A DNA stretch of 64,000 nt from Paracoccaceae bacterium (GTDB lineage Bacteria; Pseudomonadota; Alphaproteobacteria; Rhodobacterales; Rhodobacteraceae), in assembly GCA_014762635.1 (NCBI GenBank), contig JABURR010000098.1, forward strand, positions 62,001 through 126,000, in the 5' to 3' direction. Numbering within the stretch: the first letter of the stretch is position 1; each line of letters starts with the position of its first letter. This document shows positions 9,053 through 21,453 of the stretch, piece after piece. The position numbers and the translations under genes are program-made. The notes below the pieces were generated by a model that saw only the letters and a program-made list of their open reading frames with translations, searched no databases and was not told the origin of the DNA.

Positions 9053-10129
9053 TCAGTCCTGCGGGCCTTCGTCGCGCCCGGCCTGCCCTCGGTAAAGCGG
9101 GCTTTCCTGGTATTGCGCGATCCCGAACCGGGTCAGAACGCCCAGCGCCGCCGCGACTGGCACCGCCACCAGCATGCCCACGAAGCCGAAGAGCGTCCCG
9201 AAGGCCGCCAATGCGAAGATCAGCCAGACCGGGTGCAACCCGATGCTGCCGCCCACAAGGTTCGGGGTCAGGATATTTCCCTCCAGCATCTGGCCCGAGA
9301 AGAAGATGATCACGACCACACCGATCCAGTGCCACTCTCCCCAGAACTGGAAGATCGCAAGGCCGAAGGCCAGCGCCCCACCGACCACCGCACCCACGTA
9401 GGGGATGAAGGAAACCAGCCCCGACAGGAACCCGACCGCAAGGCCGAACTCCAGCCCCACCAGCATCAGGGCCATCGCGTAATAGGTCCCCAACACCAGG
9501 CACACGGTCCCCTGCCCGCGGATGAAGGCCGCCAGCGTGTCGTCGATCTCGCGCGCCAGCTTGCGGATCACCGGCGCATGGTCCCGGGGCAGCAGCGAGT
9601 CGACACGTGCGACCATCCTGTCCCAGTCCATCAGCAGGTAGAAGGTGACCACGGGCACCAAGATCATCAGCACCGCCACGTTGAACAGGCTGCCAGCCGA
9701 ACTCAGCAGGCCCTCCAGCACCTGCCCGCCCCGGGCGCGCAGCGTTTCGGTGATCGACTGCAGCGACTGGCGCAGCGTGCTTTCGGTATCGAGAAGTTCC
9801 GGGTAGCGTTCGGTCAGGAAGGCCTGCAGCCGCGCGATGCTGCCGGGCGCGCCATTGATCAGCGCGCCGATCTGCTGGATCAGGGTCGGAATGACCAGAA
9901 GCGCCAGCACCAGCACGACGAGGGCCGCAAAAAAGGTGATGACGATCGTCGCCGCGATACGCCCAAGGCCCAGACGTTCCAGCCGGTCGGCGATGGGGTC
10001 CAGCATATAGGCGAAGGCGCCGCCCAGAACGAAGGGCAGGATCACGTCCCCAAGAACCCAGAGCAGCAGGAACAGCACCACCGCCGCGATGCCCCAGTAC
10101 CTGAGTTGAAGCTGAACCGGCAAAGCCAT
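9053..10129 (-). CDS. AI-2E/PerM-family transporter
   Basis: Polytopic inner-membrane protein of the AI-2E transporter (PerM/YdgG) family, 358 residues. About seven to eight membrane segments are visible: a pair at about 8-55, one near 60-85, then a cluster from about 200 to the C-terminus with LSGLVSFIPYVGAVVGG, the conserved core motif. Family members export varied small solutes or ions; the substrate here cannot be inferred, and the AI-2 name is historical. ATG 10127-10129 is preceded by AGGT. Its stop lies 4 bases before hdaA. Confidence 0.88.
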   Translation of the reverse strand: MALPVQLQLRYWGIAAVVLFLLLWVLGDVILPFVLGGAFAYMLDPIADRLERLGLGRIAATIVITFFAALVVLVLALLVIPTLIQQIGALINGAPGSIARLQAFLTERYPELLDTESTLRQSLQSITETLRARGGQVLEGLLSSAGSLFNVAVLMILVPVVTFYLLMDWDRMVARVDSLLPRDHAPVIRKLAREIDDTLAAFIRGQGTVCLVLGTYYAMALMLVGLEFGLAVGFLSGLVSFIPYVGAVVGGALAFGLAIFQFWGEWHWIGVVVIIFFSGQMLEGNILTPNLVGGSIGLHPVWLIFALAAFGTLFGFVGMLVAVPVAAALGVLTRFGIAQYQESPLYRGQAGRDEGPQD

Positions 10130-10208
10130 GTGCACCTGTCCTCTTTGGTTACACACCGATGTGGAGGTAATCCGTTCCGGTTGCAAGCATTTCGCGGATC
10201 GCGTCGGG

Positions 10209-10520
10209 CTAGAGGTCGATCTCGCCGTCTTCGGGCGGGTCCACCTCCAGCGGCACCTTGCGGCGGATGATGATATCGCCGTTGGGCAGGACTTCAGGCG
10301 GGTGATAGGCGTTGAGGTCGTCGATCGCCTCGCGCAGCTCGCGCATGGCCGGTTCCATCTCGCCCATGAGGCCGCGCAGCAGAAGTTCCATGCCCTCGGA
10401 CATGAGGTCCATGCCCTCCTGCATATCTTTTTCGGGGGCGGGCGAGGTGTCCTGCGCAAGCACCGGCGTCGCCGTGCCGAGGCAGAAGGTGATGAGGATC
10501 AGTCTGAACATGGCTCTCAT
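10209..10520 (-). CDS. Small secreted protein of unknown function (103 aa)
   Basis: A short exported protein with a signal peptide ending in VLAQ (about residue 23). The mature part is an acidic amphipathic helix (EGMDLMSEGMELLLRGLMGE) followed by a short beta-like tail with IIIRRK. I recognise a recurring Rhodobacterales small protein but no function. An alternative start is the Met at codon 4 (10509-10511), which gives a tidier signal peptide. It lies upstream of the perM-like gene and 27 bases downstream of the endonuclease-like gene, so it is probably co-transcribed with both. Confidence 0.65.
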   Translation of the reverse strand: MRAMFRLILITFCLGTATPVLAQDTSPAPEKDMQEGMDLMSEGMELLLRGLMGEMEPAMRELREAIDDLNAYHPPEVLPNGDIIIRRKVPLEVDPPEDGEIDL

Positions 10521-10547
10521 ATAACCACGGGAAGGATCGATTTTAAG

Positions 10548-11573
10548 TCAGATTTCAAGGTCGACCGAGACCGGGAAGTGATCGGACGCCGACAGAAGCG
10601 CCTCGCGCAGTTCCTCGGTGCAATAGCACACCGGGTCATCGAACGGATGCCAGATGCGCCAGATCGCGCCTTTCGCCGCAAGGTCCGCCGACAGCATCAC
10701 GTAGTCGAGCAGGGCCGACAGGTAGCGTTGCTCCTCGTGGATGTAGAACCGCGCGGTCGCGGGCATCGCCCCCACGCGCCGGGTGACGGCAAGCCGCGCA
10801 TGAGGATCGTGCAGATCCTTCCCGCCATCCTCGCCCATCACGATCTCGACGCTCGATCGGCCAAAGAGTTTCTCGTATTCATCGAGCCCCGGACCATCGT
10901 TCAGGTCGCCAAGCACGATCAGGGACTCCCCGGCGTCCAGATGCTGGTCGATCCGGGCGCGCAGCCAGATGCATTGCGCCAGTTGCTTGCGCCTGTTGGT
11001 GATGGCAAGGCGCATGATCTCGTCCGGGCCATCCGCGCCATGCGGCGCCTTGGATTTCATATGCACGCCGATGAGCCGGACAACCCGCCCCGAGGTCGTG
11101 GTCAGTTCCGCCTCCAGCGGCGGCTTGGAAAAGGCGATCAAGTCTTCCGTGCCGCTCTGGTCGATGTCGAGCCGGAACACACCGTCGAACCGCGGCGCGC
11201 CGCCCGCGCCTTTCTTGCCCGTGGGGTCTCCGATCGGATCGTGGCGAACAGACAGGACATCGGGATCGTAGAGCAGCGCGATCTCCTGCTGGGTGTCATT
11301 GGCAAACCCGATCAGCGCCTTCCGCGTCCGAAGGTCATAGCGCCTGGCGAAGTTCTCCAGGGCTTGTGCGGTCGAGCGGCGCCCGTTCTGGTCCGGCGCT
11401 TCCACCACCAGAACCGCGTCCGCGTTCAACGCCGTGAAAACGATGGCCAGCGATTCAAGCTGGTCGCGCCGGGTCACGTCCTGCCGGCCGGACCAGCCAT
11501 CATCCTCGAGCAGCACACCATCGTCGTCGAAAAGGTTGGTGAACCATTCCACGTTATAGGTGGCGATCCGCAT
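10548..11573 (-). CDS. Endonuclease/exonuclease/phosphatase family protein
   Basis: EEP-fold metal-dependent phosphohydrolase, 341 residues. Family motifs are in order: N-terminal TYNVEWF with the metal-binding Asn and Glu at residues 7 and 9, GVHMKSK near 170 (catalytic His), GDLNDGPG near 220, and the terminal SDHFP with the general-base Asp-His pair. No signal peptide, so probably cytosolic. The substrate could be DNA, an inositol phosphate or another phosphodiester; the sequence does not decide. The start codon is 1 base from the stop of the djlA-like gene, indicating translational coupling. Confidence 0.88.
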   Translation of the reverse strand: MRIATYNVEWFTNLFDDDGVLLEDDGWSGRQDVTRRDQLESLAIVFTALNADAVLVVEAPDQNGRRSTAQALENFARRYDLRTRKALIGFANDTQQEIALLYDPDVLSVRHDPIGDPTGKKGAGGAPRFDGVFRLDIDQSGTEDLIAFSKPPLEAELTTTSGRVVRLIGVHMKSKAPHGADGPDEIMRLAITNRRKQLAQCIWLRARIDQHLDAGESLIVLGDLNDGPGLDEYEKLFGRSSVEIVMGEDGGKDLHDPHARLAVTRRVGAMPATARFYIHEEQRYLSALLDYVMLSADLAAKGAIWRIWHPFDDPVCYCTEELREALLSASDHFPVSVDLEI

Positions 11574-11574
11574 C

Positions 11575-12255
11575 TCAATCCAGTTCCGCGCTGATCTCTT
11601 CCCAGGCCCGGTTGGCCGCGATCAGACGCTTCTCGGCCATGCGCACCGCCTCTTCCGGGACCCCGCGCGCGGCCAGCCTGTCGGGGTGTGTGTCGCGCAC
11701 GATGGCCTTCCAGGCGGCGCGGATATCCTCCAGCGCCATGCCGGGCTCAACGCCCAGAACCGCATAGGGATCGGGCTCCGCATCCGGCACAAAGCGGGTG
11801 CGCAAGGCACGGAACTGCCGCTCGTCCAGCCCGAAGATCTGGGCGACGCGGGCCAGGAAATCATCCTCGTTGGGATGATACTCGCCATCCGCCATGGCGA
11901 TGTGAAAGAGCCCCTCCATCAGGTCGCACAGCGCACCCTCGCGCGCGTCGAACATGGCGGCGATCCGGCGGGCGTAATCCTCGAACCCGACCACGTCCTG
12001 CCGTGCCAGGTTGAAAACGCGCGCGGCCGCGTCTTCCTCGCGCGCGGGGATGTGGAAGACCTCGCGGAAGGCGGTGACCTCGTCGCGGGTGACCTGGCCG
12101 TCGGCCTTGGCCATCTTCGCCCCCAACGCAATGACCGCGATGGTGAAGGCAACGCTGCGCTCGGGCGGGGTGCGGAGCTTGTCGAACACCGCCGCCAGCG
12201 CCTCGCCGCTGGCAAGCGCGCTCAATGCCTCGGTTATTCGGGTCCAGATTGACAT
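11575..12255 (-). CDS. DjlA-like co-chaperone (TerB + J domain)
   Basis: 226 residues with a TerB-like helical domain (about 25-150; acidic metal-binding pairs such as KADGQVTRDE and MADGEYHPNE) and a C-terminal DnaJ domain (about 160-226) carrying the HPD motif in DTHPDR, which stimulates DnaK ATPase. The E. coli DjlA membrane anchor is not obvious here, so this may be a soluble version. Coupled to the downstream EEP nuclease gene with a 1-base gap. Confidence 0.88.
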   Translation of the reverse strand: MSIWTRITEALSALASGEALAAVFDKLRTPPERSVAFTIAVIALGAKMAKADGQVTRDEVTAFREVFHIPAREEDAAARVFNLARQDVVGFEDYARRIAAMFDAREGALCDLMEGLFHIAMADGEYHPNEDDFLARVAQIFGLDERQFRALRTRFVPDAEPDPYAVLGVEPGMALEDIRAAWKAIVRDTHPDRLAARGVPEEAVRMAEKRLIAANRAWEEISAELD

Positions 12256-12295
12256 GGGATGACACTATCGCGCAGACGCGCCGCTGTCAGGCCGG

Positions 12296-12784
12296 TTACA
12301 GGAATTTCTGCATCACGTGCAGGTGATACCATTGGCCGAACTTCCAGCCGACCTCGCGCAGGACGACCACCTCTCGAAAACCGATCGCGGCGTGGAACGC
12401 CACACCGGACGGGTTGCCGGAACTCACGCCCGCAAACAGCGAATGCGCCCCGCCCGCCCGGGCGTGATCCTCGATCGCCGCCATCAGGGCACGCCCAAGG
12501 CCCCGCCCATGGGCGCCGGGCGCCAGGATGATCGTGTGCTCCATGGTTCGGGCATAGCCGACGCCGCCGCGAAACTGCCCATAGGTGACGAAGCCCAGGA
12601 TTTCTCCCGCGTCCTCGGCCACGAGGAACCCGTGCCCCGCCGCGGCCTTCTCGGCCAGCATCGCGGCCAGATCGGCCTCGGACTTCTCGACCGGGTTGAA
12701 GGTGATCGCCGTGTCCCGGATCACCGGATTCCAGATCGCGAGGATGCCGGGAATATCCGCATCCGTGGCCGCCCGGATCGTCAT
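12296..12784 (-). CDS. GNAT family N-acetyltransferase (Pat/MddA-like)
   Basis: 162-residue acetyltransferase of the phosphinothricin/methionine-sulfoximine acetyltransferase subgroup. Visible features are the N-terminal IRAATDADIPGILAIWNPVI, the acetyl-CoA pyrophosphate loop PGAHGRGLGRAL (motif A, about residues 88-99), and the C-terminal FHAAIGFREV plus W-X-YHL segment common to Pat-like enzymes. The likely substrate is an amino-acid analogue, but this is family inference. The start overlaps the end of the VOC gene by 4 bases (ATGA), so the two are co-expressed. Confidence 0.85.
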   Translation of the reverse strand: MTIRAATDADIPGILAIWNPVIRDTAITFNPVEKSEADLAAMLAEKAAAGHGFLVAEDAGEILGFVTYGQFRGGVGYARTMEHTIILAPGAHGRGLGRALMAAIEDHARAGGAHSLFAGVSSGNPSGVAFHAAIGFREVVVLREVGWKFGQWYHLHVMQKFL

Positions 12785-13404
12785 TCGATAACCCGCTCCC
12801 CCTCCGGTGTCTCGATGATGGCACGCAACCCCATCTGCGGACCGCCCACGATGTGCAGCCGCGCATCACCCAGGAAGGGCGCCAATGCCACCGCGATATC
12901 AATCCCCTGCGGGTGCATCACCTCGAGCGCCTTGAGCCGGCAGCCGCGATCCTCGAGCCGGGCGGGCGGGATCTCGTCCACCTGCCATTCGATGAAGCCG
13001 GGAAACAGCCCGTCGAAGGGCAGCAACCCGTCGGTCGGCACCACCATGCGCCAGCGCAGGTCGCCGCGTTCGAATTGCAGGATTTCGCCCATTCCCTCGG
13101 GCAGTTGGGCAACGGCGGCGTCAAGATCATCGACCCGCATCACCCAGGCCACCGGCCGGGGGGCGCCTTCGAACCGGTCGAGGTTGAACCAGCGCGCACG
13201 ACCCGGCGGCGGCGCGTCGGGGTCGATGGCGATGGCCTCGAGGTAATCCGCGGGCCCAAGGCCCAGCAGGCGGTTGTGCGTCCCCATCCGCGCATGCTGA
13301 CCGCCGGCCTGAAGGCTGACGCCAAGCGCGGTTTCCACCGCCTCGCAGGCCGCATCAAGGGTCGCTCCTGCCACTACGAAATGATCGAATGTCGCCAATG
13401 CCAC
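12781..13404 (-). CDS. VOC (glyoxalase-like) family protein
   Basis: 207-residue protein with the beta-alpha-beta-beta-beta repeats of the vicinal-oxygen-chelate fold; FDHFVVAGATLDAAC at the N-terminus and HNRLLGLGPADYLEAIAID are typical of the Glyoxalase_3 subgroup. The metal ligands are not confidently assignable and the reaction is unknown. I chose GTG at 13402-13404 because GGAGG lies 6 bases upstream; sequence further upstream is not protein-like. Co-transcribed with the overlapping GNAT gene. Confidence 0.82.
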   Translation of the reverse strand: MALATFDHFVVAGATLDAACEAVETALGVSLQAGGQHARMGTHNRLLGLGPADYLEAIAIDPDAPPPGRARWFNLDRFEGAPRPVAWVMRVDDLDAAVAQLPEGMGEILQFERGDLRWRMVVPTDGLLPFDGLFPGFIEWQVDEIPPARLEDRGCRLKALEVMHPQGIDIAVALAPFLGDARLHIVGGPQMGLRAIIETPEGERVIE

Positions 13405-13536
13405 GTGCAGCCTCCGTTCTTTTCTGCGACACTCTGACCGCAACCCTGAAAACTCAAGCAAATTCCGCGTATCAAGGTTGCAATCCGGCGATCCGGCCCC
13501 ATCTTACCGGGAATTTGTTCAATAAATGGGGGACCC

Positions 13537-14721
13537 ATGCTTCTGCGCGCGTTCGACAAGTTCTTCAGCCACGAGGCTTCGGGGGGCATCCTGCTGATGC
13601 TGTCCGCGCTCGCGGCCATGCTGGTGGCGAACTCCGCCCTTCAGCCCGTCTATGACGGCTTTCTGAATTCCACGCTCACCGTGAAACTGAATGGTGAGGG
13701 GCTCGAGAAGCCGCTGATCCTGTGGATCAACGATGGGCTTATGGCGGTGTTCTTCTTCCTCATCGGTCTCGAACTCAAGCGCGAGATGCTGGAAGGGAAG
13801 CTCAAGAACCCGCGCGACGTGATGCTTCCGGGCCTCGCTGCGGTTGGCGGCATGGTGGTTCCAGCGCTGGTTTACGCAGCGTTGAACTGGGACTACCCGG
13901 CCAACATGTCCGGCTGGGCCATTCCCGCCGCAACCGATATCGCCTTCGCCCTTGGCGTTCTGGCGCTGCTTGGCGATCGCGCCCCGGCCTCGCTCAAGGT
14001 CTTCCTGCTGACGCTGGCGATCCTCGATGACCTTGGCGCCATCGTGATCATCGCGCTGTTCTACACCTCGAACCTGAAGGTTGCCTACCTGCTCTGGGCG
14101 CTGCTGCCGCTGGCCGGCCTGATCTGGCTGCACCACCGCAAGGCGCACCGGATTGCCCCGGCGATCCTGCTGGGCGTGATCTTGTGGTTCTTCGTTCTGA
14201 AGTCGGGCGTCCATGCCACGCTGGCGGGCGTGATTGCCGCCTTCTGCATTCCGATGACCGACAAGTACGGCAAGTCGCCCCTGCACAGCCTTGAACACGG
14301 CCTCTCGCCCTATGTACTCTACCTGATCATCCCGATCTTCGCCTTTGCGAATGCGGGCGTGGTGCTGACCGGGATTTCCTTCTCGGACCTTCTGGCGCCG
14401 CTGCCACTGGGCATCGCGGCAGGCCTTGTGATCGGCAAGCAGGTCGGCGTCTTCGGAACAAGCTGGCTTCTGATCAAGATGGGAGTCGCCCGGATGCCGC
14501 ATGGCGCGAACTGGATGCATATCTACGGCATCGCCTGCCTTGCCGGGATCGGCTTCACCATGTCTCTCTTCATCGGCGGTCTCAGCTTCGACAACCCCGA
14601 GAACATGAACGCGGTGCGCCTTGGCGTGCTGACCGGTTCGCTTATCTCGGCGGTGCTGGGCTATGCGGCACTGATGCTGGCCAGCCCGAAAACCGAGAAG
14701 GCCGAGGTCGCGGCGGCCTGA
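13537..14721 (+). CDS. nhaA: Na+/H+ antiporter NhaA
   Basis: Electrogenic sodium/proton antiporter of the inner membrane, 394 residues with about twelve membrane segments. The unwound-helix motif ATDIAFALG (Asp133) and the paired ion-binding aspartates in ILDDLGAI (Asp164, Asp165) are intact, so it should be active. It contributes to pH and salt homeostasis, fitting a marine or saline habitat. ATG follows GGGGGA. Monocistronic: its own upstream gap of about 130 bases and a strong terminator downstream. Confidence 0.97.
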   Translation: MLLRAFDKFFSHEASGGILLMLSALAAMLVANSALQPVYDGFLNSTLTVKLNGEGLEKPLILWINDGLMAVFFFLIGLELKREMLEGKLKNPRDVMLPGLAAVGGMVVPALVYAALNWDYPANMSGWAIPAATDIAFALGVLALLGDRAPASLKVFLLTLAILDDLGAIVIIALFYTSNLKVAYLLWALLPLAGLIWLHHRKAHRIAPAILLGVILWFFVLKSGVHATLAGVIAAFCIPMTDKYGKSPLHSLEHGLSPYVLYLIIPIFAFANAGVVLTGISFSDLLAPLPLGIAAGLVIGKQVGVFGTSWLLIKMGVARMPHGANWMHIYGIACLAGIGFTMSLFIGGLSFDNPENMNAVRLGVLTGSLISAVLGYAALMLASPKTEKAEVAAA

Positions 14722-14743
14722 TCGACGCCACGACACGCAAAAG

Positions 14744-14769
14744 AAAGGGGGCCCTATGGCCCCCTTTTT
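14744..14769. terminator. Rho-independent terminator between nhaA and mcm
   Basis: Ten-bp arms (AAAGGGGGCC / GGCCCCCTTT) around a CTAT loop, continuing into a T run on the plus strand. The opposite strand also reads into a short T run, so it can serve both convergent genes. Confidence 0.92.
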
Positions 14770-14790
14770 CGTTTCACCTTTCCGGACAGG

Positions 14791-16920
<2,130 letters not shown>

Positions 16921-17042
16921 GGCAAAACTCCTTTCACGCTGCCTGTTGGTTCCAGCCCGCACCGATCGGCACGGACGAAACGCAACGGCAGCCCTTCGTT
17001 TTCGCGACGCCCTGCCCTATATCGAGGGAAGCAGGAGGTCGT

Positions 17043-17519
17043 ATGAAACAATTGATGACTCTGGTTTTCCTCGCGCTGGCGGGGCATTCGGCGGCGGCGC
17101 AGGACGCGGATGCCGTGCAAGAGGATGTGGCCGAGCAAGAGGCCGTCGTGGTTCTGGAACCGATCGACGGCACCACCGTCACGCTCGAGGATTTCCTCTG
17201 GGTCGCGCGGCCCATCGTGGTCTTTGCCGATACGCCCGCCGACCCGCGATACCAGAAGCAGATGGAGCTTCTTCTGGATCGGCCCGACCCGCTGATCGAG
17301 CGCGACGTGGTGATCCTGGCGGATACCGACCCTGCCGCCAACTCCGCCCTGCGCGAGGAACTGCGCCCGCGCGGCTTCATGCTGGTGCTGATCGCCAAGG
17401 ACGGCACCGTGTCGCTGCGCAAGCCCTTCCCCTGGGACGTGCGCGAGATCACCCATGCCATCGACAAATGGCCCCTGCGCCAGCAGGAGATCCGGGACGC
17501 GAACCGCCCGAGGGACTGA
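17043..17519 (+). CDS. DUF4174 family secreted protein
   Basis: 158 residues: signal peptide ending AAAQ (about residue 20), an acidic linker, then a DUF4174-type domain from about residue 35 with a thioredoxin-like feel (PIVVFADTPADPRYQKQMELL, RGFMLVLIAKDGTVSLRKPFPW) but no CXXC. Function unknown. It is on the opposite strand, lodged between pccA and mcm, so it interrupts what would otherwise be one transcript and probably has its own promoter in the 122-base gap upstream. Confidence 0.75.
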   Translation: MKQLMTLVFLALAGHSAAAQDADAVQEDVAEQEAVVVLEPIDGTTVTLEDFLWVARPIVVFADTPADPRYQKQMELLLDRPDPLIERDVVILADTDPAANSALREELRPRGFMLVLIAKDGTVSLRKPFPWDVREITHAIDKWPLRQQEIRDANRPRD

Positions 17520-17539
17520 GCCCGCGCCCCCCGCATCGG

Positions 17540-19561
<2,022 letters not shown>

Positions 19562-19663
19562 CTCTGTCCTCTTTCGATTGGTTCCGCGCACGACGAAAGG
19601 GGCCGCACCAAGGCACGACACCCGATTTCAGGTTCAGTTCTCAGGTAAGCGAAGGCGTTTGCC

Positions 19664-19870
19664 TCAGCGACAACGCTCCGGGTAGCTCTGGCAATAGGCC
19701 ACGTTGGCCACACCGCCGACGACGGCGCCGGTGGCAATATCGCCATCAATGACGATCGCCGTTGCCGCCCCCGCCCCGGCGCCATAAAGCGCCTGCTCCC
19801 CGAGCGTGTCACCGCAGGCCGACAGGCCAAACGCCGCGACAACGAGAATGCCGATGGTTTTGATATGCAT
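19664..19870 (-). CDS. Small lipoprotein of unknown function (68 aa)
   Basis: Signal sequence with lipobox LSAC (Cys at residue 19), followed by an Ala/Gly-rich zipper-like stretch (ALYGAGAGAATAIVIDG, ATGAVVGGVAN) and a C-terminal pair of cysteines (CQSYPERC). Glycine-zipper lipoproteins of this kind sit in the periplasm or outer membrane; role unknown. It lies between the 117-residue unknown gene and pccA on the same strand, about 100 bases from pccA. Confidence 0.7.
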   Translation of the reverse strand: MHIKTIGILVVAAFGLSACGDTLGEQALYGAGAGAATAIVIDGDIATGAVVGGVANVAYCQSYPERCR

Positions 19871-20186
19871 GGAGTGCCCCTTTCCAGCTCAAGATAACCC
19901 AAGGCGATCTTGCGCCTCCGGAACCCAAACGCAAAGCGTTTTGAGCGCGTCACGACAGCGCGGAAAGACCGAGGCGAACATGAAACAGGGCTGGCCCAAA
20001 TCGGGCCAGCCCTGAGGGAAGGGGAAGGGTAATAGTTAGTTCTAATTCCGGCGGAAGGGTTGCTGGAGGGTTCCACCGTGTGTGACACCTTGCCGCGACT
20101 CGTTTCCTGAGGGAAGACAAAAGGAGTCGCAGTCGGCCATTGAGCAATTTTCCGCCCAAACGCTCCACCAGTGGGTGAAAAAATGC
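19871..20186. other. 316-base gap with one strong hairpin
   Basis: No convincing coding sequence on either strand. The notable feature is an 11-bp hairpin at 19987-20013. Minus-strand sequence from about 20080 to 20014 would give a C-rich transcript with CCCUUCC-type runs ending at that hairpin, so a small RNA is possible but unproven. Confidence 0.4.
19987..20013. terminator. Strong hairpin, possible terminator
   Basis: Perfect 11-bp arms (AGGGCTGGCCC / GGGCCAGCCCT) with a 5-base loop. No long T run follows on either strand; the minus strand has only GTTTC. It may end the transcript of the upstream 117-residue gene or of a small RNA. Confidence 0.5.
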
Positions 20187-20540
20187 TCATCCCCATTCCT
20201 CAAAGGCATCGGGGAACGACGCCCGCGCGACGTTTTCGTTAATTCTCAGAAGGGCTTCGTAGCTTTCGGGGTCAAACGGGTCTTCGGCGGGCACGACCTC
20301 GCGGCCGAACAGCCAGGACAGGCGGCCCGCATCGAGATTGCCGCGCTCGAACGGCTCATCGCCAAAATGCTCCCACAGCGCGGCCAGGAAAGCCGCGTCG
20401 GCCCGGCGGTCCACCGCCTTGCGGTCAGCATGACGCTCGCGCCGGACGATGGGCGTGACACCCCGGGGATTTCCCCGACGGATCGTGAACTGGAAATCGG
20501 TGCCCGGCAGGCGACCGGGAAAGCCCCGATGCTTCAGCAT
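20187..20540 (-). CDS. Conserved hypothetical protein (117 aa)
   Basis: A basic N-terminal half (MLKHRGFPGRLPGTDFQFTIRR-type, many Arg/Lys) and an acidic C-terminal half (EDPFDPESYEALLRINENVARASFPDAFEEWG). No signal peptide and no recognised domain. I chose ATG 20538-20540 because AGGAGGG sits 6 bases upstream; two earlier in-frame Met codons lack such a site. Embedded in the pcc gene block, a position similar proteins seem to share in related bacteria, hinting at a link to propionyl-CoA metabolism without proof. Confidence 0.65.
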   Translation of the reverse strand: MLKHRGFPGRLPGTDFQFTIRRGNPRGVTPIVRRERHADRKAVDRRADAAFLAALWEHFGDEPFERGNLDAGRLSWLFGREVVPAEDPFDPESYEALLRINENVARASFPDAFEEWG

Positions 20541-20684
20541 GGAAAGCCCTCCTGGCATTGCACCCGGCCCACAGGCACGGGTCGCGTCGCACAAAAATAC
20601 CCGCCCAAGCGCAGGCTTGGCGGGATGCGGTCGTTCAGACGGGGGTGTGACGGGACGGGCCGAAAAGCCCGTCCCGACGTGGTA

Positions 20685-20813
20685 TTACATCTTGCCGGTG
20701 TAGGTCGGCTCGACGGTGACCATTTCAGGCTCTTCCTCAGCAGCGCGCTCGCCACAAGCGGCGACCAGGGCAACCAGACCAAGGGTGGCAACGATTTTGA
20801 TGCTCTTCGACAT
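20685..20813 (-). CDS. Very small lipoprotein (42 aa)
   Basis: The first 20 residues form a lipoprotein signal ending in VAAC (Cys20), followed by an acidic stretch (GERAAEEEPEMVTVEPTYTGKM). The ATG at 20811-20813 has AGGAG 6 bases upstream, which supports real translation despite the size. Function unknown; small lipoproteins like this are often missed in annotation. Co-directional with pccB upstream and the 117-residue gene downstream. Confidence 0.7.
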   Translation of the reverse strand: MSKSIKIVATLGLVALVAACGERAAEEEPEMVTVEPTYTGKM

Positions 20814-21015
20814 CCTATTCTCCTGTTGTTGTGAGAATCGGCGAAATGCGGATTCCCTGCGTTCAAGGTACGTTTCCCTATAGGACAACGTAGCCTCAGA
20901 ATACATAGAACATTTCCAATTACACAAGCAATTGCAGCGTGCATCCGCCCCTGTGGCGAAGTTGCATCATATTGGCCGGTCGACAGGCTGAATCTTGCCA
21001 CATTCTGTGTCCACA

Positions 21016-21450
21016 TCAGAAAGCCCCCCATATGCAGCCGTCGTCATCGACCTGAAAAACCTCGAAAAACTGGATCGCTTCGGGGTTGGCCTGCCCGAAC
21101 TCCACAGGTCGGTCGGCCAGCGAAACAAAAATGGTCACGGGGGAACGCGGTGCCTCCTTCAGCATCGGAAGGCCAAAATTCTCGCAGAGTGCGGGGAAAT
21201 CGTCGGCCACGGCGTCGTAATCGAGCCCCTTCCCCTCGCGACCAATGTCGGGGGCAAGGAAGCGCAGGCGCAGCCACGATTCCTGTTCGGGCGCATCCTG
21301 ATCCCAGAACGCCTCCTCAAGGGTGACGGCCTGCCCCGATGGCAGCGCAAACCCATGCCCGGGCAGGCCGCCATCATGGCTTGCCGTCGACACCGGGAAA
21401 CCCCGGGTCGGGGGCGCAATGCCCCTTTCGGTATGGCGCAAACTGGACAT
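21016..21450 (-). CDS. DUF6497-like protein
   Basis: 144 residues whose body (LPSGQAVTLEEAFWD, FLAPDIGR, DFPALCENFGLPML, IFVSLADRPVEFG, FFEVFQVDDDGCIWGAF) resembles a Rhodobacterales family I know as DUF6497. Relatives usually carry a signal peptide, but this N-terminus does not show a clear one, so the start may be misplaced or the protein cytosolic. ATG 21448-21450 lies 3 bases after the pccB stop with no obvious ribosome-binding site, suggesting translational coupling to pccB. Confidence 0.65.
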   Translation of the reverse strand: MSSLRHTERGIAPPTRGFPVSTASHDGGLPGHGFALPSGQAVTLEEAFWDQDAPEQESWLRLRFLAPDIGREGKGLDYDAVADDFPALCENFGLPMLKEAPRSPVTIFVSLADRPVEFGQANPEAIQFFEVFQVDDDGCIWGAF

Positions 21451-21453
21451 CGG

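Noticed and set aside
10128-11594. 488-codon open frame opposite the endonuclease-like gene
   Set aside because: Runs antisense through three supported genes with no family resemblance.
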